From: Clostridia bacterium
Lineage (GTDB): Bacteria > Bacillota > Clostridia > Christensenellales > Aristaeellaceae
Reading direction: 5' to 3'
Assembly: GCA_030536295.1 (NCBI GenBank)
Contig: JAUNQH010000009.1
Location: 1 to 53,751 of the forward strand
Length of the DNA: 53,751 nt
Numbering within the stretch: position 1 is the first letter of the stretch; each line of letters starts with the position of its first letter. A program made the translations under genes and the position numbers. Below are positions 1 through 8,740 of the stretch, piece by piece. The notes below the pieces were generated by a model. It did no database searches and was not told the origin of the DNA. It worked only from the letters and a program-made list of their open reading frames with translations.

Positions 1-2177
1 CGGCAGGCCCCGACGGCCGTCCGGCAAACGGAGCGCCCCAGGGCCAGAACGCCGCGCGTCCCGCGGGCACATACGGACGTCCGGCGAACGGAGCGCCCCA
101 GGGCCAGAACGGCGCGCGTCCCGGCGCGGGCCGTCCGGTGACGGGCGGATACGGCGGCCGCACACAGCAGGGCGGTGCCGGCGCGCGCAGAAGCAGCGCC
201 CCGGATCTGACGCCCCCGGTCGAGAAGGAACGCGTATCCAACTATGATCCGAACAAGAAGAATTATATCCGCCAGCACGATCCGGAGCATGTGACGAGGA
301 ACCGCAAGCAGGCCAGCAAGAACAGCGGCTTTAACGGATATGACGATGATGTGATCCGCGGCGGCAAGCGTTCCCGCGCCAAGAAACCCAGCGCGCAGCA
401 GATGATGGCGCCGATCAAGATCGAGACCGCGTACATGGCGGGAGATACCATCACCGTGCGCGATCTGACCGAAAAGATCGGCAAGCCCGCGGGCGAGATC
501 ATCAAGAAGCTGTTCATGCTCGGAAATATGGCGACCATCAACAGTGAGATCGATTTTGATACCGCCCAGCTCGTCTGCTCGGATTTCGACATCACGCTCG
601 AGAAAAAGCAGGAGCAGACCGCGGAGGCCGCGCTTGTGGCGGAGGACTTCGATGATGACGAAGAGAACCTGATGCAGCGTCCGCCGGTCGTGACCATCAT
701 GGGTCACGTTGACCACGGCAAGACCAGCCTGCTGGACTATATCCGCAGAAGCCGCGTAACGGAAGGCGAAGCGGGCGGCATCACACAGCATATCGGCGCC
801 TATACGGTGAACGTGGGCGACGGGCGTCAGATCACCTTCCTGGATACGCCCGGCCATGAGGCGTTTACAGCCATGCGCGCCCGCGGAACGCAGGCGACGG
901 ATATCGCGGTGCTGGTCGTCGCGGCGGATGACTCCGTGATGCCCCAGACCGTTGAATCCATCAACCATGCCAAAGCCGCGGAGGTGCCGGTGATCGTTGC
1001 CATCAACAAGATGGACAAACCCGAAGCCAACCCCGAACGCGTCAAGCAGGACCTGACCCAGTACGGACTGGTCTGCGAGGACTGGGGCGGCGAGACGATC
1101 TGCGTGCCTGTTTCCGCAAAGACCGGTGACGGCGTTGATGAATTGCTGGAAATGATCCTGCTGCAGGCGGATATGCTGCAGCTGCAGGCGAACCCGAACC
1201 GTCTCGGCCGCGGTGTTATCATCGAGGCAAAGCTGGATAAGGCCCGCGGTCCGCTGGCCACCGTTCTGCTGCAGAACGGTACCCTGCATGTGGGCGACGC
1301 CATTATCGCCGGCATGGCAGCCGGACGTGTGCGCGCGCTGATCAATGACCGCGGTGAACGCGTGGAAGAAGCCGGTCCGTCCACACCGGTGGAGATCATG
1401 GGCTTTGATGAAGTGCCGAGTGCCGGTGATGAAATGGTCGCCGTGGGTGATGATCACCTGAGCCGCCAGGTCGCCGACGAACGCCGCGAGAAGCTGAAGG
1501 CCAGCCGCGAAGCGAGCATGGCCAAGATGAGCATGGAGAACCTGTTCTCCTCGCTGGAGTCCGGCAAGGTGACCACACTGAACCTGATCATCAAGGCGGA
1601 TGTTCAGGGCTCCGTGGAGGCTGTGAAGCAGGCCATGGAGAAGCTGAGCAACGACGAGGTGAAGGTGCGCGTGCTGCACAGCGCGGCCGGCGCCATCACC
1701 AAAGACGATGTGAACCTGGCCAATGCCTTCAATGCCGTGATCATCGGCTTCAATATCCGTCCGGACGCGTCCGCGCGCGAAGAAGCCGCGAAGGCCAAGG
1801 TGGATGTACGTCTGTATACCGTTATCTACAAGGCGATCGAGGACATGGAGCTGGCCATGAAAGGCATGCTGGAGCCCGAATACCGGGAAGTGCTGCTGGG
1901 TCATGCCGAAGTGCGGAATGTTTTCAAGATCACCGGCGCGGGCATCATTGCCGGCTGCTATGTGCAGGACGGCAAGGTGCAGCGCAACGCCGGCGTGCGC
2001 CTGCTGCGTGATAACGTGGTCGTATTCGAGGGCAAACTGAGCAGCCTGAAACATCTGAAGGACGATGTGAAGGAAATGGCCGCCGGCTATGAGTGCGGTA
2101 TGAGCCTTGAAGGCCATAACGACATCAAGGAAGGCGACATTGTGGAATGCTACATCATGGAGGAGATTCCGCGCTGA
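1..2177 (+). CDS. infB: Translation initiation factor IF-2 (5' end off window)
   Basis: This GTPase brings initiator fMet-tRNA to the 30S ribosome and promotes subunit joining. The frame is open from base 3 to the TGA at 2175-2177, so the start lies upstream of the window and the GTG at 138 is only an internal codon. The visible protein begins with a Gly/Arg/Pro/Asn/Gln-rich disordered region, followed by an IF2_N-type domain (about 415-600). The G domain has GHVDHGKT at 702-725, then DTPGHE and NKMD, and the C-terminal IF-2 beta-barrel domains follow. It is the first visible gene of infB-rbfA-nrnA-truB-ribF, a common Bacillota order. The identification is certain; only the N-terminal length is unknown. 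Confidence 0.97.
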   Translation, partial: AGPDGRPANGAPQGQNAARPAGTYGRPANGAPQGQNGARPGAGRPVTGGYGGRTQQGGAGARRSSAPDLTPPVEKERVSNYDPNKKNYIRQHDPEHVTRNRKQASKNSGFNGYDDDVIRGGKRSRAKKPSAQQMMAPIKIETAYMAGDTITVRDLTEKIGKPAGEIIKKLFMLGNMATINSEIDFDTAQLVCSDFDITLEKKQEQTAEAALVAEDFDDDEENLMQRPPVVTIMGHVDHGKTSLLDYIRRSRVTEGEAGGITQHIGAYTVNVGDGRQITFLDTPGHEAFTAMRARGTQATDIAVLVVAADDSVMPQTVESINHAKAAEVPVIVAINKMDKPEANPERVKQDLTQYGLVCEDWGGETICVPVSAKTGDGVDELLEMILLQADMLQLQANPNRLGRGVIIEAKLDKARGPLATVLLQNGTLHVGDAIIAGMAAGRVRALINDRGERVEEAGPSTPVEIMGFDEVPSAGDEMVAVGDDHLSRQVADERREKLKASREASMAKMSMENLFSSLESGKVTTLNLIIKADVQGSVEAVKQAMEKLSNDEVKVRVLHSAAGAITKDDVNLANAFNAVIIGFNIRPDASAREEAAKAKVDVRLYTVIYKAIEDMELAMKGMLEPEYREVLLGHAEVRNVFKITGAGIIAGCYVQDGKVQRNAGVRLLRDNVVVFEGKLSSLKHLKDDVKEMAAGYECGMSLEGHNDIKEGDIVECYIMEEIPR
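15..131 (+). repeat. 60-nt in-frame tandem repeat in infB
   Basis: Two adjacent units of exactly 60 nt (15-74 and 75-131, the second slightly divergent at its end) both encode [12 protein letters not shown] followed by an Ala/Arg/Pro/Gly stretch. The unit is 20 residues, so copy number can change without shifting the frame. The array may continue upstream of the window. It lies in the disordered N-terminal extension of IF-2. Confidence 0.85.
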
Positions 2178-2178
2178 T

Positions 2179-2556
2179 ATGAGTTATCAAAGAATCGACC
2201 GGATTTCCGAGGAAGTCCGCCGCGAGGTGGATGCCATTATCCGCGGGGAACTGGGTGACCCGCGGATCTGCGGAACCTTTTCAGTCACCCGTGCCGAGGT
2301 CACCGGAGATCTGCGCTACGCGAAGATCTATGTAAGCGTGCTGGAGGATGACCTGCGGGACGGGCTGCTGGAGGCGCTCAGGAGCGCGAAAGGCTATATC
2401 CGCCGTTCACTCGGAAAACGGATGATCATCCGGTACACGCCGGAACTGATCTTTGTGAATGACAAGAATATCGCTTACGGTGTCCATATCGCGAAGGTAC
2501 TGGCGGACGCCCGCAGGACGGAAGGAATGAACGCCGATGACGGAACAGAAGCGTGA
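2179..2556 (+). CDS. rbfA: Ribosome-binding factor A
   Basis: RbfA is a small KH-fold protein that binds the 30S subunit and helps mature the 5' end of 16S rRNA. The 125-residue product starts MSYQRIDRISEEVRREVDAI and shows the family features: an N-terminal helix, a GDPRI motif, and a central strand with YAKIYVSVL. Its length is typical. The ATG at 2179 is one base after the infB stop and is preceded by AGGAGA at 2161. An in-frame codon at 2107 lies inside infB and has no ribosome site. It sits between infB and nrnA and overlaps nrnA by 20 nt, which suggests coupled translation. Confidence 0.95.
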   Translation: MSYQRIDRISEEVRREVDAIIRGELGDPRICGTFSVTRAEVTGDLRYAKIYVSVLEDDLRDGLLEALRSAKGYIRRSLGKRMIIRYTPELIFVNDKNIAYGVHIAKVLADARRTEGMNADDGTEA

Positions 2557-3523
2557 ATGCGCGCTGATCGCGGATGCTATCCGCGCGGCGCGGACTGTTG
2601 CCGTATGCACCCATGTGAACCCTGACGGGGATACGCTCGGCAGCGGGCTGTGCATGAAACTTGCAATGGAACGCATGGGCAAAAGCGTGGATGTGTATAA
2701 CAGGGACAAGGTGCCTGATAATCTTGCGTTTTTACCCGGTGCGGACAGTGTGCTGCATGATGCCGAACCGAACGGGCGCAGCTATGATCTGCTGCTCTGC
2801 ACGGATATCAGCGACAAGGCGCGCATGGGCTGTGAATGGCTGACCGGATACTGCGGCCGGATGATACAGATCGATCATCATTCGACCAATCCGATGTACG
2901 CTGAAGTGAACAGTGTGGACGGAAATGCCGCCGCGACCTGCGTGATGATCGCGGAACAGCTGGAAGCGCTCGGTATCGTACCGGACCGTGATATGGCTGT
3001 CTGTCTCTATACCGGCATCAGTACGGATACGGGCAATTTCGCGTTCCCGTGTACGAACAGCGAGGCCTTCGCGGTCATGACGCGGCTGATGGAGCTGGAT
3101 CTTCCTCTGCCGGAACTGAACCGCATCCTCTTCCGGGAACGGAGCAGGGAACAGCTGCTGCTGATCGGCCGCGCCATTGCGAGCCTCAGGTTTGAATGCT
3201 CCGGCCGGATCGGTGTCATGACGCTGACACGCGCTGATTTTGACGCGTGCGGCGCGCTGAATGAGCACGCGGACACAGTGGTGAATTTCGCGCTGGATAC
3301 CGTGGGAACAGATATGGCCCTCCTGGCCCGCGAGGACGGGAACGGCATCATCAAGTGCAGCCTGCGCGCGGTGAAGCCGTATACGGTATCGGAAGTGGCA
3401 ACCGCCTTCGGCGGCGGCGGACATGAACAGGCGGCGGGGATCACGGCCGCGGGTGAACTGGAAGATGTTGCCGGACGCGTCGCGCAGGCGATGGCGGACC
3501 GGCTGAACGGGAAAAAACAATGA
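2537..3523 (+). CDS. nrnA: DHH/DHHA1 phosphoesterase, NrnA-like
   Basis: NrnA-type enzymes degrade nanoRNAs and can dephosphorylate pAp, using two metal ions. The 328-residue protein has the DHH domain first: NPDGDTLGSG near residue 28, then an Asp-containing DISD segment, the DHH signature IQIDHHSTNP and GISTDTGNF. The C-terminal DHHA1 domain carries GGGGHEQAAG. All expected metal ligands (His, Asp, DHH) are present. The gene starts within the end of rbfA and ends in an ATGA overlap with truB. This order matches the usual infB operon. Whether its main substrate is short RNA, pAp or pApA cannot be told from sequence. Confidence 0.93.
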   Translation: MTEQKRECALIADAIRAARTVAVCTHVNPDGDTLGSGLCMKLAMERMGKSVDVYNRDKVPDNLAFLPGADSVLHDAEPNGRSYDLLLCTDISDKARMGCEWLTGYCGRMIQIDHHSTNPMYAEVNSVDGNAAATCVMIAEQLEALGIVPDRDMAVCLYTGISTDTGNFAFPCTNSEAFAVMTRLMELDLPLPELNRILFRERSREQLLLIGRAIASLRFECSGRIGVMTLTRADFDACGALNEHADTVVNFALDTVGTDMALLAREDGNGIIKCSLRAVKPYTVSEVATAFGGGGHEQAAGITAAGELEDVAGRVAQAMADRLNGKKQ

Positions 3524-4416
3524 ATGGATTTCTGAATATCCTGAAACCGCCGGGAATGACCTCAGCCGCTGTTGTGGCGAGAGTCAGACGCCTGACGGGG
3601 GAAAAGCGTGTGGGACATGCCGGCACGCTGGATCCGGAGGCCGCGGGCGTGCTGCCGATCATGATCGGGAAAGCCGCGCGGCTTTTTGATTTCCTGGTCG
3701 ACAAGGAAAAGGAATATGTGGCGGAGGCTGCTTTCGGCGTATCCACGGATACGCAGGACGCGACCGGACGCGTGACGGAACGGGGAGACAGCTATCCCTC
3801 ATATGATACCGTTGTGCGGATGCTGAAGCGCCTGGAAGGGGATATCGTTCAGCGTCCGGGTATGTTCAGCGCCATCAAGAAGGACGGTAAGCCCATGTAC
3901 GAACTTGCGCGGAAAGGCGAGACCGCGGAGGTGCCGGAACGCGTCGTGCATGTGGAAAGCATCGTACCGCGCGGAGAAATGCGGGATCACGGTGTGCTGA
4001 TGACGGTGCGCTGCGGCAGGGGAACCTACATCCGTTCCATATGTGATGATCTCGGCCGGCTCTGCGGATGCCCCGCGCATATGCGCTTTTTGCTGCGCAC
4101 ACAGAGCGGAGCTTTCACGATCGATACGGCCATGACGATCGGCGAGGCGGAAACGCTGCAGCAGCGGGGAGAACTGGCCGCGCACCTTCTGCCGCCTGAC
4201 ATGCCTCTGGGTCATATGCCGAAAGCCGTGTTTTCCGAAAACGCGCGCAGGCTGATCACGGCCGGCGCGAAGCTTCCGGTCGGCGCGGATCTGGCGGGGA
4301 AGCTGCCGGACGGTGTGAATACGAGGGTCTATCTGGATGATGAATTCTGGGGGATCGCGGTACGCGACGGCGATCATCTTATATGGCGCGCGCAGATCGC
4401 GCCGGAGGAAACATGA
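3520..4416 (+). CDS. truB: tRNA pseudouridine-55 synthase
   Basis: TruB converts U55 in the T-loop of tRNAs to pseudouridine. The 298-residue protein begins MNGFLNILKPPGMTS, typical of the family. It carries the catalytic-loop motif GHAGTLDPEAAGVLP with the nucleophilic aspartate at residue 38, followed by K-AARL, VQRPGMFSAIKKDGK and RCGRGTYIRSI. A C-terminal PUA-like part is present (about residues 230-298). The start overlaps the nrnA stop by 4 nt (ATGA) and the end overlaps ribF in the same way, so translation of the three genes is probably coupled. Confidence 0.96.
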   Translation: MNGFLNILKPPGMTSAAVVARVRRLTGEKRVGHAGTLDPEAAGVLPIMIGKAARLFDFLVDKEKEYVAEAAFGVSTDTQDATGRVTERGDSYPSYDTVVRMLKRLEGDIVQRPGMFSAIKKDGKPMYELARKGETAEVPERVVHVESIVPRGEMRDHGVLMTVRCGRGTYIRSICDDLGRLCGCPAHMRFLLRTQSGAFTIDTAMTIGEAETLQQRGELAAHLLPPDMPLGHMPKAVFSENARRLITAGAKLPVGADLAGKLPDGVNTRVYLDDEFWGIAVRDGDHLIWRAQIAPEET

Positions 4417-5327
4417 TGAGGATCAGCTGGGAACAGCCGCATACGACCGGCGGAACGATCGTGCTTGGCATGTTTGACGGCGTGCATATCGGTCATCGCG
4501 CGCTGTTTGAGGAAGCGGCGCGTGCCGGCAGACCGCTGACGGTCTGCACATTCGCGCGGCATCCGATGGAAGTGCTCCGGCCTGACCGCCCTGTCGGGAT
4601 GCTGATGACACTGATGCAGAAACTGCGCGCGTTCAACGATAACGGAGCCGATGAAACCGTGCTGATGCGCTTTGACGCGCGTTTTGCCGGGATGGAGCCC
4701 GCCGATTTTCTTGACAGGCTCAGGCGCGACTTCGCACCCGCGTGCGTGGTCGCGGGATATAACTATACATTCGGTCATATGGGCCGGGGCGATACGGAAA
4801 TGCTGCGGCGATACGGAGAAGAACACGGGTTCGGCGTCCGGATCGTACCGCCTGTGATATCGGGCGGTGAGCCGGTCTCCTCCACAAGGATCCGGGAATT
4901 TGTGAGAGCGGGCAGCATTGCCGAAGCGGCTGAACTGCTCGGCCGTCCCTATGAGCTGACGGGCACTGTGGTGAAAGGAAAAGGGATCGGCCGTACGATC
5001 GGTTTCCCGACAGCCAATATTCAGACGGCCCCGTCGGTCCTGAAACCGGCCCGGGGCGTTTACACCGGTACGCTGCTTGCGGACGGTAAGGTGTACGGCG
5101 CGCTGACAAACATCGGCCTGCAGCCTACCGTTCCTTCCGGCGCGGAGACTGTGGAGACGCATATACCGGGATACAGCCCCGATCTGTACGGAAAGAATGT
5201 CCGTCTGATCCTGACCGCGAAGCTGCGTGACGAGATCCGCTTTGAAAATACGGAACAGCTGCGTCAGCAGATCCGAAAAGACTGCGAAGCGGTCAGGAAT
5301 GTTCATTCCGGTCATACGGTCACCTGA
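4413..5327 (+). CDS. ribF: Bifunctional riboflavin kinase/FAD synthetase
   Basis: RibF phosphorylates riboflavin to FMN and adenylates FMN to FAD. The N-terminal nucleotidyltransferase domain shows GMFDGVHIGH (residues about 17-26) and VSSTRIREF. The C-terminal kinase domain has GIGRTIGFPTANI and GVYTG. At 304 residues it is of normal length. The ATG at 4413 is chosen because it overlaps the truB TGA as ATGA and follows GGAGGAAAC at 4402-4411; the in-frame ATG at 4383 lies deep in truB and lacks a ribosome site. No FMN riboswitch precedes it, so it is probably expressed from the infB operon promoter. Confidence 0.95.
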   Translation: MMRISWEQPHTTGGTIVLGMFDGVHIGHRALFEEAARAGRPLTVCTFARHPMEVLRPDRPVGMLMTLMQKLRAFNDNGADETVLMRFDARFAGMEPADFLDRLRRDFAPACVVAGYNYTFGHMGRGDTEMLRRYGEEHGFGVRIVPPVISGGEPVSSTRIREFVRAGSIAEAAELLGRPYELTGTVVKGKGIGRTIGFPTANIQTAPSVLKPARGVYTGTLLADGKVYGALTNIGLQPTVPSGAETVETHIPGYSPDLYGKNVRLILTAKLRDEIRFENTEQLRQQIRKDCEAVRNVHSGHTVT

Positions 5328-5336
5328 ACGCCCCGA

Positions 5337-5365
5337 TTGTCATTGAGTCACATATAGAGTATAAT
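5337..5365 (+). promoter_or_regulatory. Sigma-A promoter of glgP
   Basis: TTGTCA (5337-5342) and TATAAT (5360-5365) are separated by exactly 17 nt. The site begins 10 nt after the ribF stop and lies about 50 nt upstream of the glgP start, so glgP can be transcribed independently of the infB operon. Confidence 0.85.
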
Positions 5366-5418
5366 AGAGAACTGATCATCCGCAGAATCCTTTGCGTCAG
5401 GAAAGAGGAGAGAAACCA

Positions 5419-7872
5419 ATGCCCGCAACGAGTTTTGACAAGGAATCCATAAAAAACACGATCATCGGAAAGGTACAGCGCTATAACGGGCTGACGATCG
5501 AAGAGGCGACGCCTCAGCAGATCTACCGTGCCGTGGCCTCCACCGTACGTGACCAGATCATGCAGAAGTACATGGTGGCGCGTGAGGACCGCAAAAAGTG
5601 CCGGCAGAAGAGACTGTATTACCTTTCCGTGGAATACCTGATGGGCCGCAGCATGTACTGCAACATGCTGAACCTTGTTTCAACGAAGGAATATACGGAG
5701 GCGCTGGCCGAACTGGGCATCGATATCCGTGATGTACTGAAGGAAGAACCGGAACCCGGCCTCGGCAACGGCGGTCTGGGACGGCTCGCGGCGTGCTTTC
5801 TGGACAGCCTGAGCAGTCTTGATCTGCCGGCCATGGGGTGCACGATCCGGTATGAGTACGGCCTGTTCCGCCAGAAGATCGTGGACGGGCAGCAGGTCGA
5901 GCTGCCGGACAGCTGGCTGGACAACGGAAACGCCTGGGAGACGCCCGTCATGGAGGATACCTGTGAGGTCCATTTCGGCGGTCATGTGGAAGAAATGACC
6001 GTGAACGGCCGCCAGCAGTATATCACGCGTGATTACTATACCGTTGAAGCCGTTCCGTACGATATGCCGATCGTCGGTTATGATACGACGAACGTGAACC
6101 CGCTGCGCATGTGGTCCGCACGGAGCCCGAAAAAGCTGGACCTCGGCTCCTTCGGGGAAGGCAAGTATGTGCAGGCGAGTGAGGAGATCGAACTGGCCGA
6201 GGCCATTTCAAAGGTGCTGTATCCGGAAGACAAGCACTATGAAGGCAAGATGCTGCGCCTGAAACAGCATTACTTCTTTACCAGCGCGACGCTGCAGTAT
6301 ATCCTGAAGGACTTCAAGAAGATGTACGGCAGCGATCTGCGGAAACTGCCGGATAAGGTGGTCATCCATATCAATGACACCCATCCCGGTATGGCTGTGC
6401 CCGAACTGATGCGTCTTCTGATCGACCAGGAAGGGCTGGAATGGGATGAGGCCGCGCAGATCGTACGGCGCACCATTGCTTACACCAATCATACCATCAT
6501 GGCGGAAGCACTTGAAAAATGGCCCGTAAGCATGGTGCAGCAGCTGCTGCCCCGCATCTGGCAGATCATCAATGAACTGAACCGCCGCCTGTGCGACAGG
6601 CTGTGGAATCAGTTCCCCGGCGACTGGGACCGCATTGCCCGGATGGCGATCGTGAGTTACGACAACGTACATATGGCTAATATGTGCATTGCGATGAGCT
6701 ATTCGGTCAACGGCGTGAGCCGCCTGCACGGCGAGATCCTGAAGGAAGAGACCTTCTATGACTACAACCTGGTGATGCCGGAGAAATTCTCCGCTATCAC
6801 CAACGGCATCACACACCGCCGCTGGCTGCTCAGCTGCAACCCCGGGCTGACCGGTCTGATCCGTGACACGATCGGCGATAAGTGGATCAGGGAGCCGGAG
6901 CTGCTGAGCGAACTGCGTCCCTATGCGGATGACGCCGCGTTCCGTGAGGCCTTCGCAAAGGTGAAGCTGCAGAACAAGGAACGGCTGGCCGCAATGCTGC
7001 GTGAGCGGCAGGGCGTTGATGTGGATCCGTCCTTTATGTTTGATGTACAGGCAAAGCGTCTGCATGAGTATAAGCGGCAGATGCTCAACGCGCTGCATAT
7101 TCTGGTGCTGTACAACCGGATCGCCGACGATCCGAATTTCACCATGCAGCCGAGAGTATTCTTCTTCGGCGCCAAGGCGAGCCCCGGATATTACCGGGCG
7201 AAGCAGATCATCCGCTTTATCTGCGCGATCAGTGAACTGATCGAAAAGCATCCCAGAGCCAGGACCATGCTGAAGGTCGTGTTCCTGGAAAACTATGACG
7301 TTTCTTCCGCCGAGATCCTGATCCCCGCGGCCGAGGTGTCCGAACAGCTGAGCACCGCCAGCAAGGAAGCGAGCGGGACCGGCAACATGAAGTTCATGAT
7401 GAACGGCGCGGTGACGATCGGCACCATGGACGGCGCCAATGTCGAGATCAGTGAACAGGTCGGCATGGATAACATCTATATTTTCGGCATGCGCAGCGAT
7501 ACCGTGCGCGATATGTACCGCGAGCACAGCTACAACCCCATGAACATCTTCGAAACGAACCAGGAACTGCGCAAGGCCATGACTCAGATGATCGACGGGA
7601 CGCTGTTCCCGACAAACGGCGCCGTGCTGCAGGATCTGTATCACAGCCTGCTGATGGGCGAATGGGGCAGCCTGGGCGACAACTACTTTGTGCTCAAGGA
7701 TTTCGGCTCGTATTCCATGGCGCAGCGCAGACTGAACAATGACTATGAGAACCGTGACAAGTGGCTGAAGATGGCTGTGACGAATACTGCCATGAGCGGT
7801 ATCTTCTCATCGGACCGCACGATCGAAGAGTATAACGAAAAGATCTGGCATCTGCAGAAAACCGTTCGGTAA
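5419..7872 (+). CDS. glgP: Glycogen/alpha-glucan phosphorylase
   Basis: This PLP enzyme releases glucose-1-phosphate from alpha-1,4-glucans by phosphorolysis. The 817-residue length is normal. Conserved segments are YYLSVEYLMGRSM near the N terminus, EPGLGNGGLGRLAACFLDS, HINDTHPGMAVPELMRLL, YTNHTIMAEALEKWP, NGITHRRWL, AKRLHEYKRQ, and the PLP-lysine region EASGTGNMKFMMNG with TMDGANVE. The ATG at 5419 follows GGAAAGAGGAG; an in-frame TTG at 5392 overlaps this site and is unlikely to be used. No other glycogen genes lie nearby. A promoter and a hairpin flank the gene, so it looks like a single-gene unit. Confidence 0.97.
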   Translation: MPATSFDKESIKNTIIGKVQRYNGLTIEEATPQQIYRAVASTVRDQIMQKYMVAREDRKKCRQKRLYYLSVEYLMGRSMYCNMLNLVSTKEYTEALAELGIDIRDVLKEEPEPGLGNGGLGRLAACFLDSLSSLDLPAMGCTIRYEYGLFRQKIVDGQQVELPDSWLDNGNAWETPVMEDTCEVHFGGHVEEMTVNGRQQYITRDYYTVEAVPYDMPIVGYDTTNVNPLRMWSARSPKKLDLGSFGEGKYVQASEEIELAEAISKVLYPEDKHYEGKMLRLKQHYFFTSATLQYILKDFKKMYGSDLRKLPDKVVIHINDTHPGMAVPELMRLLIDQEGLEWDEAAQIVRRTIAYTNHTIMAEALEKWPVSMVQQLLPRIWQIINELNRRLCDRLWNQFPGDWDRIARMAIVSYDNVHMANMCIAMSYSVNGVSRLHGEILKEETFYDYNLVMPEKFSAITNGITHRRWLLSCNPGLTGLIRDTIGDKWIREPELLSELRPYADDAAFREAFAKVKLQNKERLAAMLRERQGVDVDPSFMFDVQAKRLHEYKRQMLNALHILVLYNRIADDPNFTMQPRVFFFGAKASPGYYRAKQIIRFICAISELIEKHPRARTMLKVVFLENYDVSSAEILIPAAEVSEQLSTASKEASGTGNMKFMMNGAVTIGTMDGANVEISEQVGMDNIYIFGMRSDTVRDMYREHSYNPMNIFETNQELRKAMTQMIDGTLFPTNGAVLQDLYHSLLMGEWGSLGDNYFVLKDFGSYSMAQRRLNNDYENRDKWLKMAVTNTAMSGIFSSDRTIEEYNEKIWHLQKTVR

Positions 7873-7891
7873 CAGGTGATCCGGATGCGGG

Positions 7892-7921
7892 AAACGGATG
7901 CGGTAAGACCCGCATCCGTTT
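7892..7921 (+). terminator. Hairpin after glgP, probable terminator
   Basis: A perfect 12-bp stem (AAACGGATGCGG pairing with CCGCATCCGTTT) encloses a 6-nt loop TAAGAC, beginning 20 nt after the glgP stop. It is followed by only a short T run within the stem end, so termination may be partial. Confidence 0.65.
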
Positions 7922-8227
7922 GCGGATATCCTTCTGTATAAAGAGAAGGAGACGCGGGACGCGTGTCGGAACATCAGCGGCGCCATGTCCGCATGCTTCA
8001 GGGATACCTGCGCGGCGGTGCCATGTATGCCGGCAGACCCGGAAGGCGTTGATCTCCCAAGGACATTCATTAAGCGTTCCCCCTGTGAGGAAGGATTGGC
8101 GCGCTTTGCCGTGGACCGGGCCGCTTCATACGGCCTTTTCCGTGAACTGATCGACACGACAGCAGGCTGCACGGTCTGTACGCGCTGCGGACCGAATACG
8201 CCCGGCCTGCTTTTCATGAGAAAATGA
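7922..8227 (+). pseudogene. Possible remnant of a DegV-family gene (3' end)
   Basis: One frame is open from 7922 to the TGA at 8225-8227, giving about 100 residues without a clear start or ribosome site (first ATG at 7985). The C terminus reads LFRELIDTTAGCTVCTRCGPNTPGLLF in two adjoining parts, which resembles the end of DegV fatty-acid-binding proteins (AGC-x3-HCGPNT-x-G-LF). Here the expected His is Arg (CGC instead of CAC) and the expected Leu after NT is Pro. DegV proteins are about 280 residues, so two thirds is missing. The similarity was judged by eye from family knowledge. Alternatives are a small coding gene of unknown role or chance. The stop overlaps the start of the next gene. 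Confidence 0.42.
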
Positions 8228-8661
8228 AGAAAAAGATCAATCCGAAAGCCCTCGCGGGCATCCTCGCCGTTGCCGTGCTGACGGTGCTTCTGATACCGGT
8301 GCTTGTCACCAATGTGCGGACGGCGGAAAAGGTCGCCTATGAGAAAAGCCTGACCCCGACGCCGCTTCCGCCGTTCGGCAACGTGATGGCGGTAACGCCC
8401 GACCCGTCCGCGCCTACGCGTGAACCCATGCTGCGCACCGGCTCCGCGGGACAGGCTGTGACCGACCTGCAGAGCAGGCTGTTCATACTGGGATATTATA
8501 CCGGCGCCATCGACGGGCAGTACGGTCCGGGAACAAAGGAAGCGGTAACGGCATTTCAGAAACAGAACGGGCTCTCGGCAGACGGAATCGTCGGAACGGA
8601 AACCAAAACGCTGCTGTTCTCGGCGGACGCGAAACCGTATTCAGCCGCTCAGGGTGAATGA
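8224..8661 (+). CDS. Membrane-anchored peptidoglycan-binding protein
   Basis: The 145-residue product has a short cytoplasmic start MKKKINPKAL, one hydrophobic segment (about residues 10-28) acting as a signal anchor, and a Pro/Thr-rich linker containing TPTPLPP. A PG_binding_1 domain follows (about residues 75-133) with the hallmark LRTGSAGQAVTDLQ, LGYYTG-IDGQYGPGT and AVTAFQKQNGL-DGIVG. Such domains hold proteins to the cell wall. No catalytic domain is attached, so it may recruit partners or simply bind wall. The ATG at 8224 overlaps the stop of the upstream remnant frame and has no strong ribosome site, which makes this start less certain than its neighbours. Confidence 0.82.
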   Translation: MKKKINPKALAGILAVAVLTVLLIPVLVTNVRTAEKVAYEKSLTPTPLPPFGNVMAVTPDPSAPTREPMLRTGSAGQAVTDLQSRLFILGYYTGAIDGQYGPGTKEAVTAFQKQNGLSADGIVGTETKTLLFSADAKPYSAAQGE

Positions 8662-8672
8662 CAGCCGGCTGT

Positions 8673-8701
8673 TTGCGGAAAAAAGACATTAGTGATATAC
8701 T
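8673..8701 (+). promoter_or_regulatory. Promoter of the UPF0104-murG gene set
   Basis: TTGCGG (8673-8678) and TATACT (8696-8701) are 17 nt apart, 12 nt after the previous stop and 40 nt before the ATG at 8741. No other promoter is needed for the overlapping genes down to murG. Confidence 0.6.
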
Positions 8702-8740
8702 GATATCGATTATTGGCTTATAAACGGAAAGGAAGCAACG

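Noticed and set aside
4383..4412. FMN riboswitch or separate promoter ahead of ribF
   Set aside because: There is no intergenic space; ribF overlaps truB by 4 nt.
6208..7644. A 478-codon open frame on the minus strand
   Set aside because: Antisense shadow of glgP without motifs.
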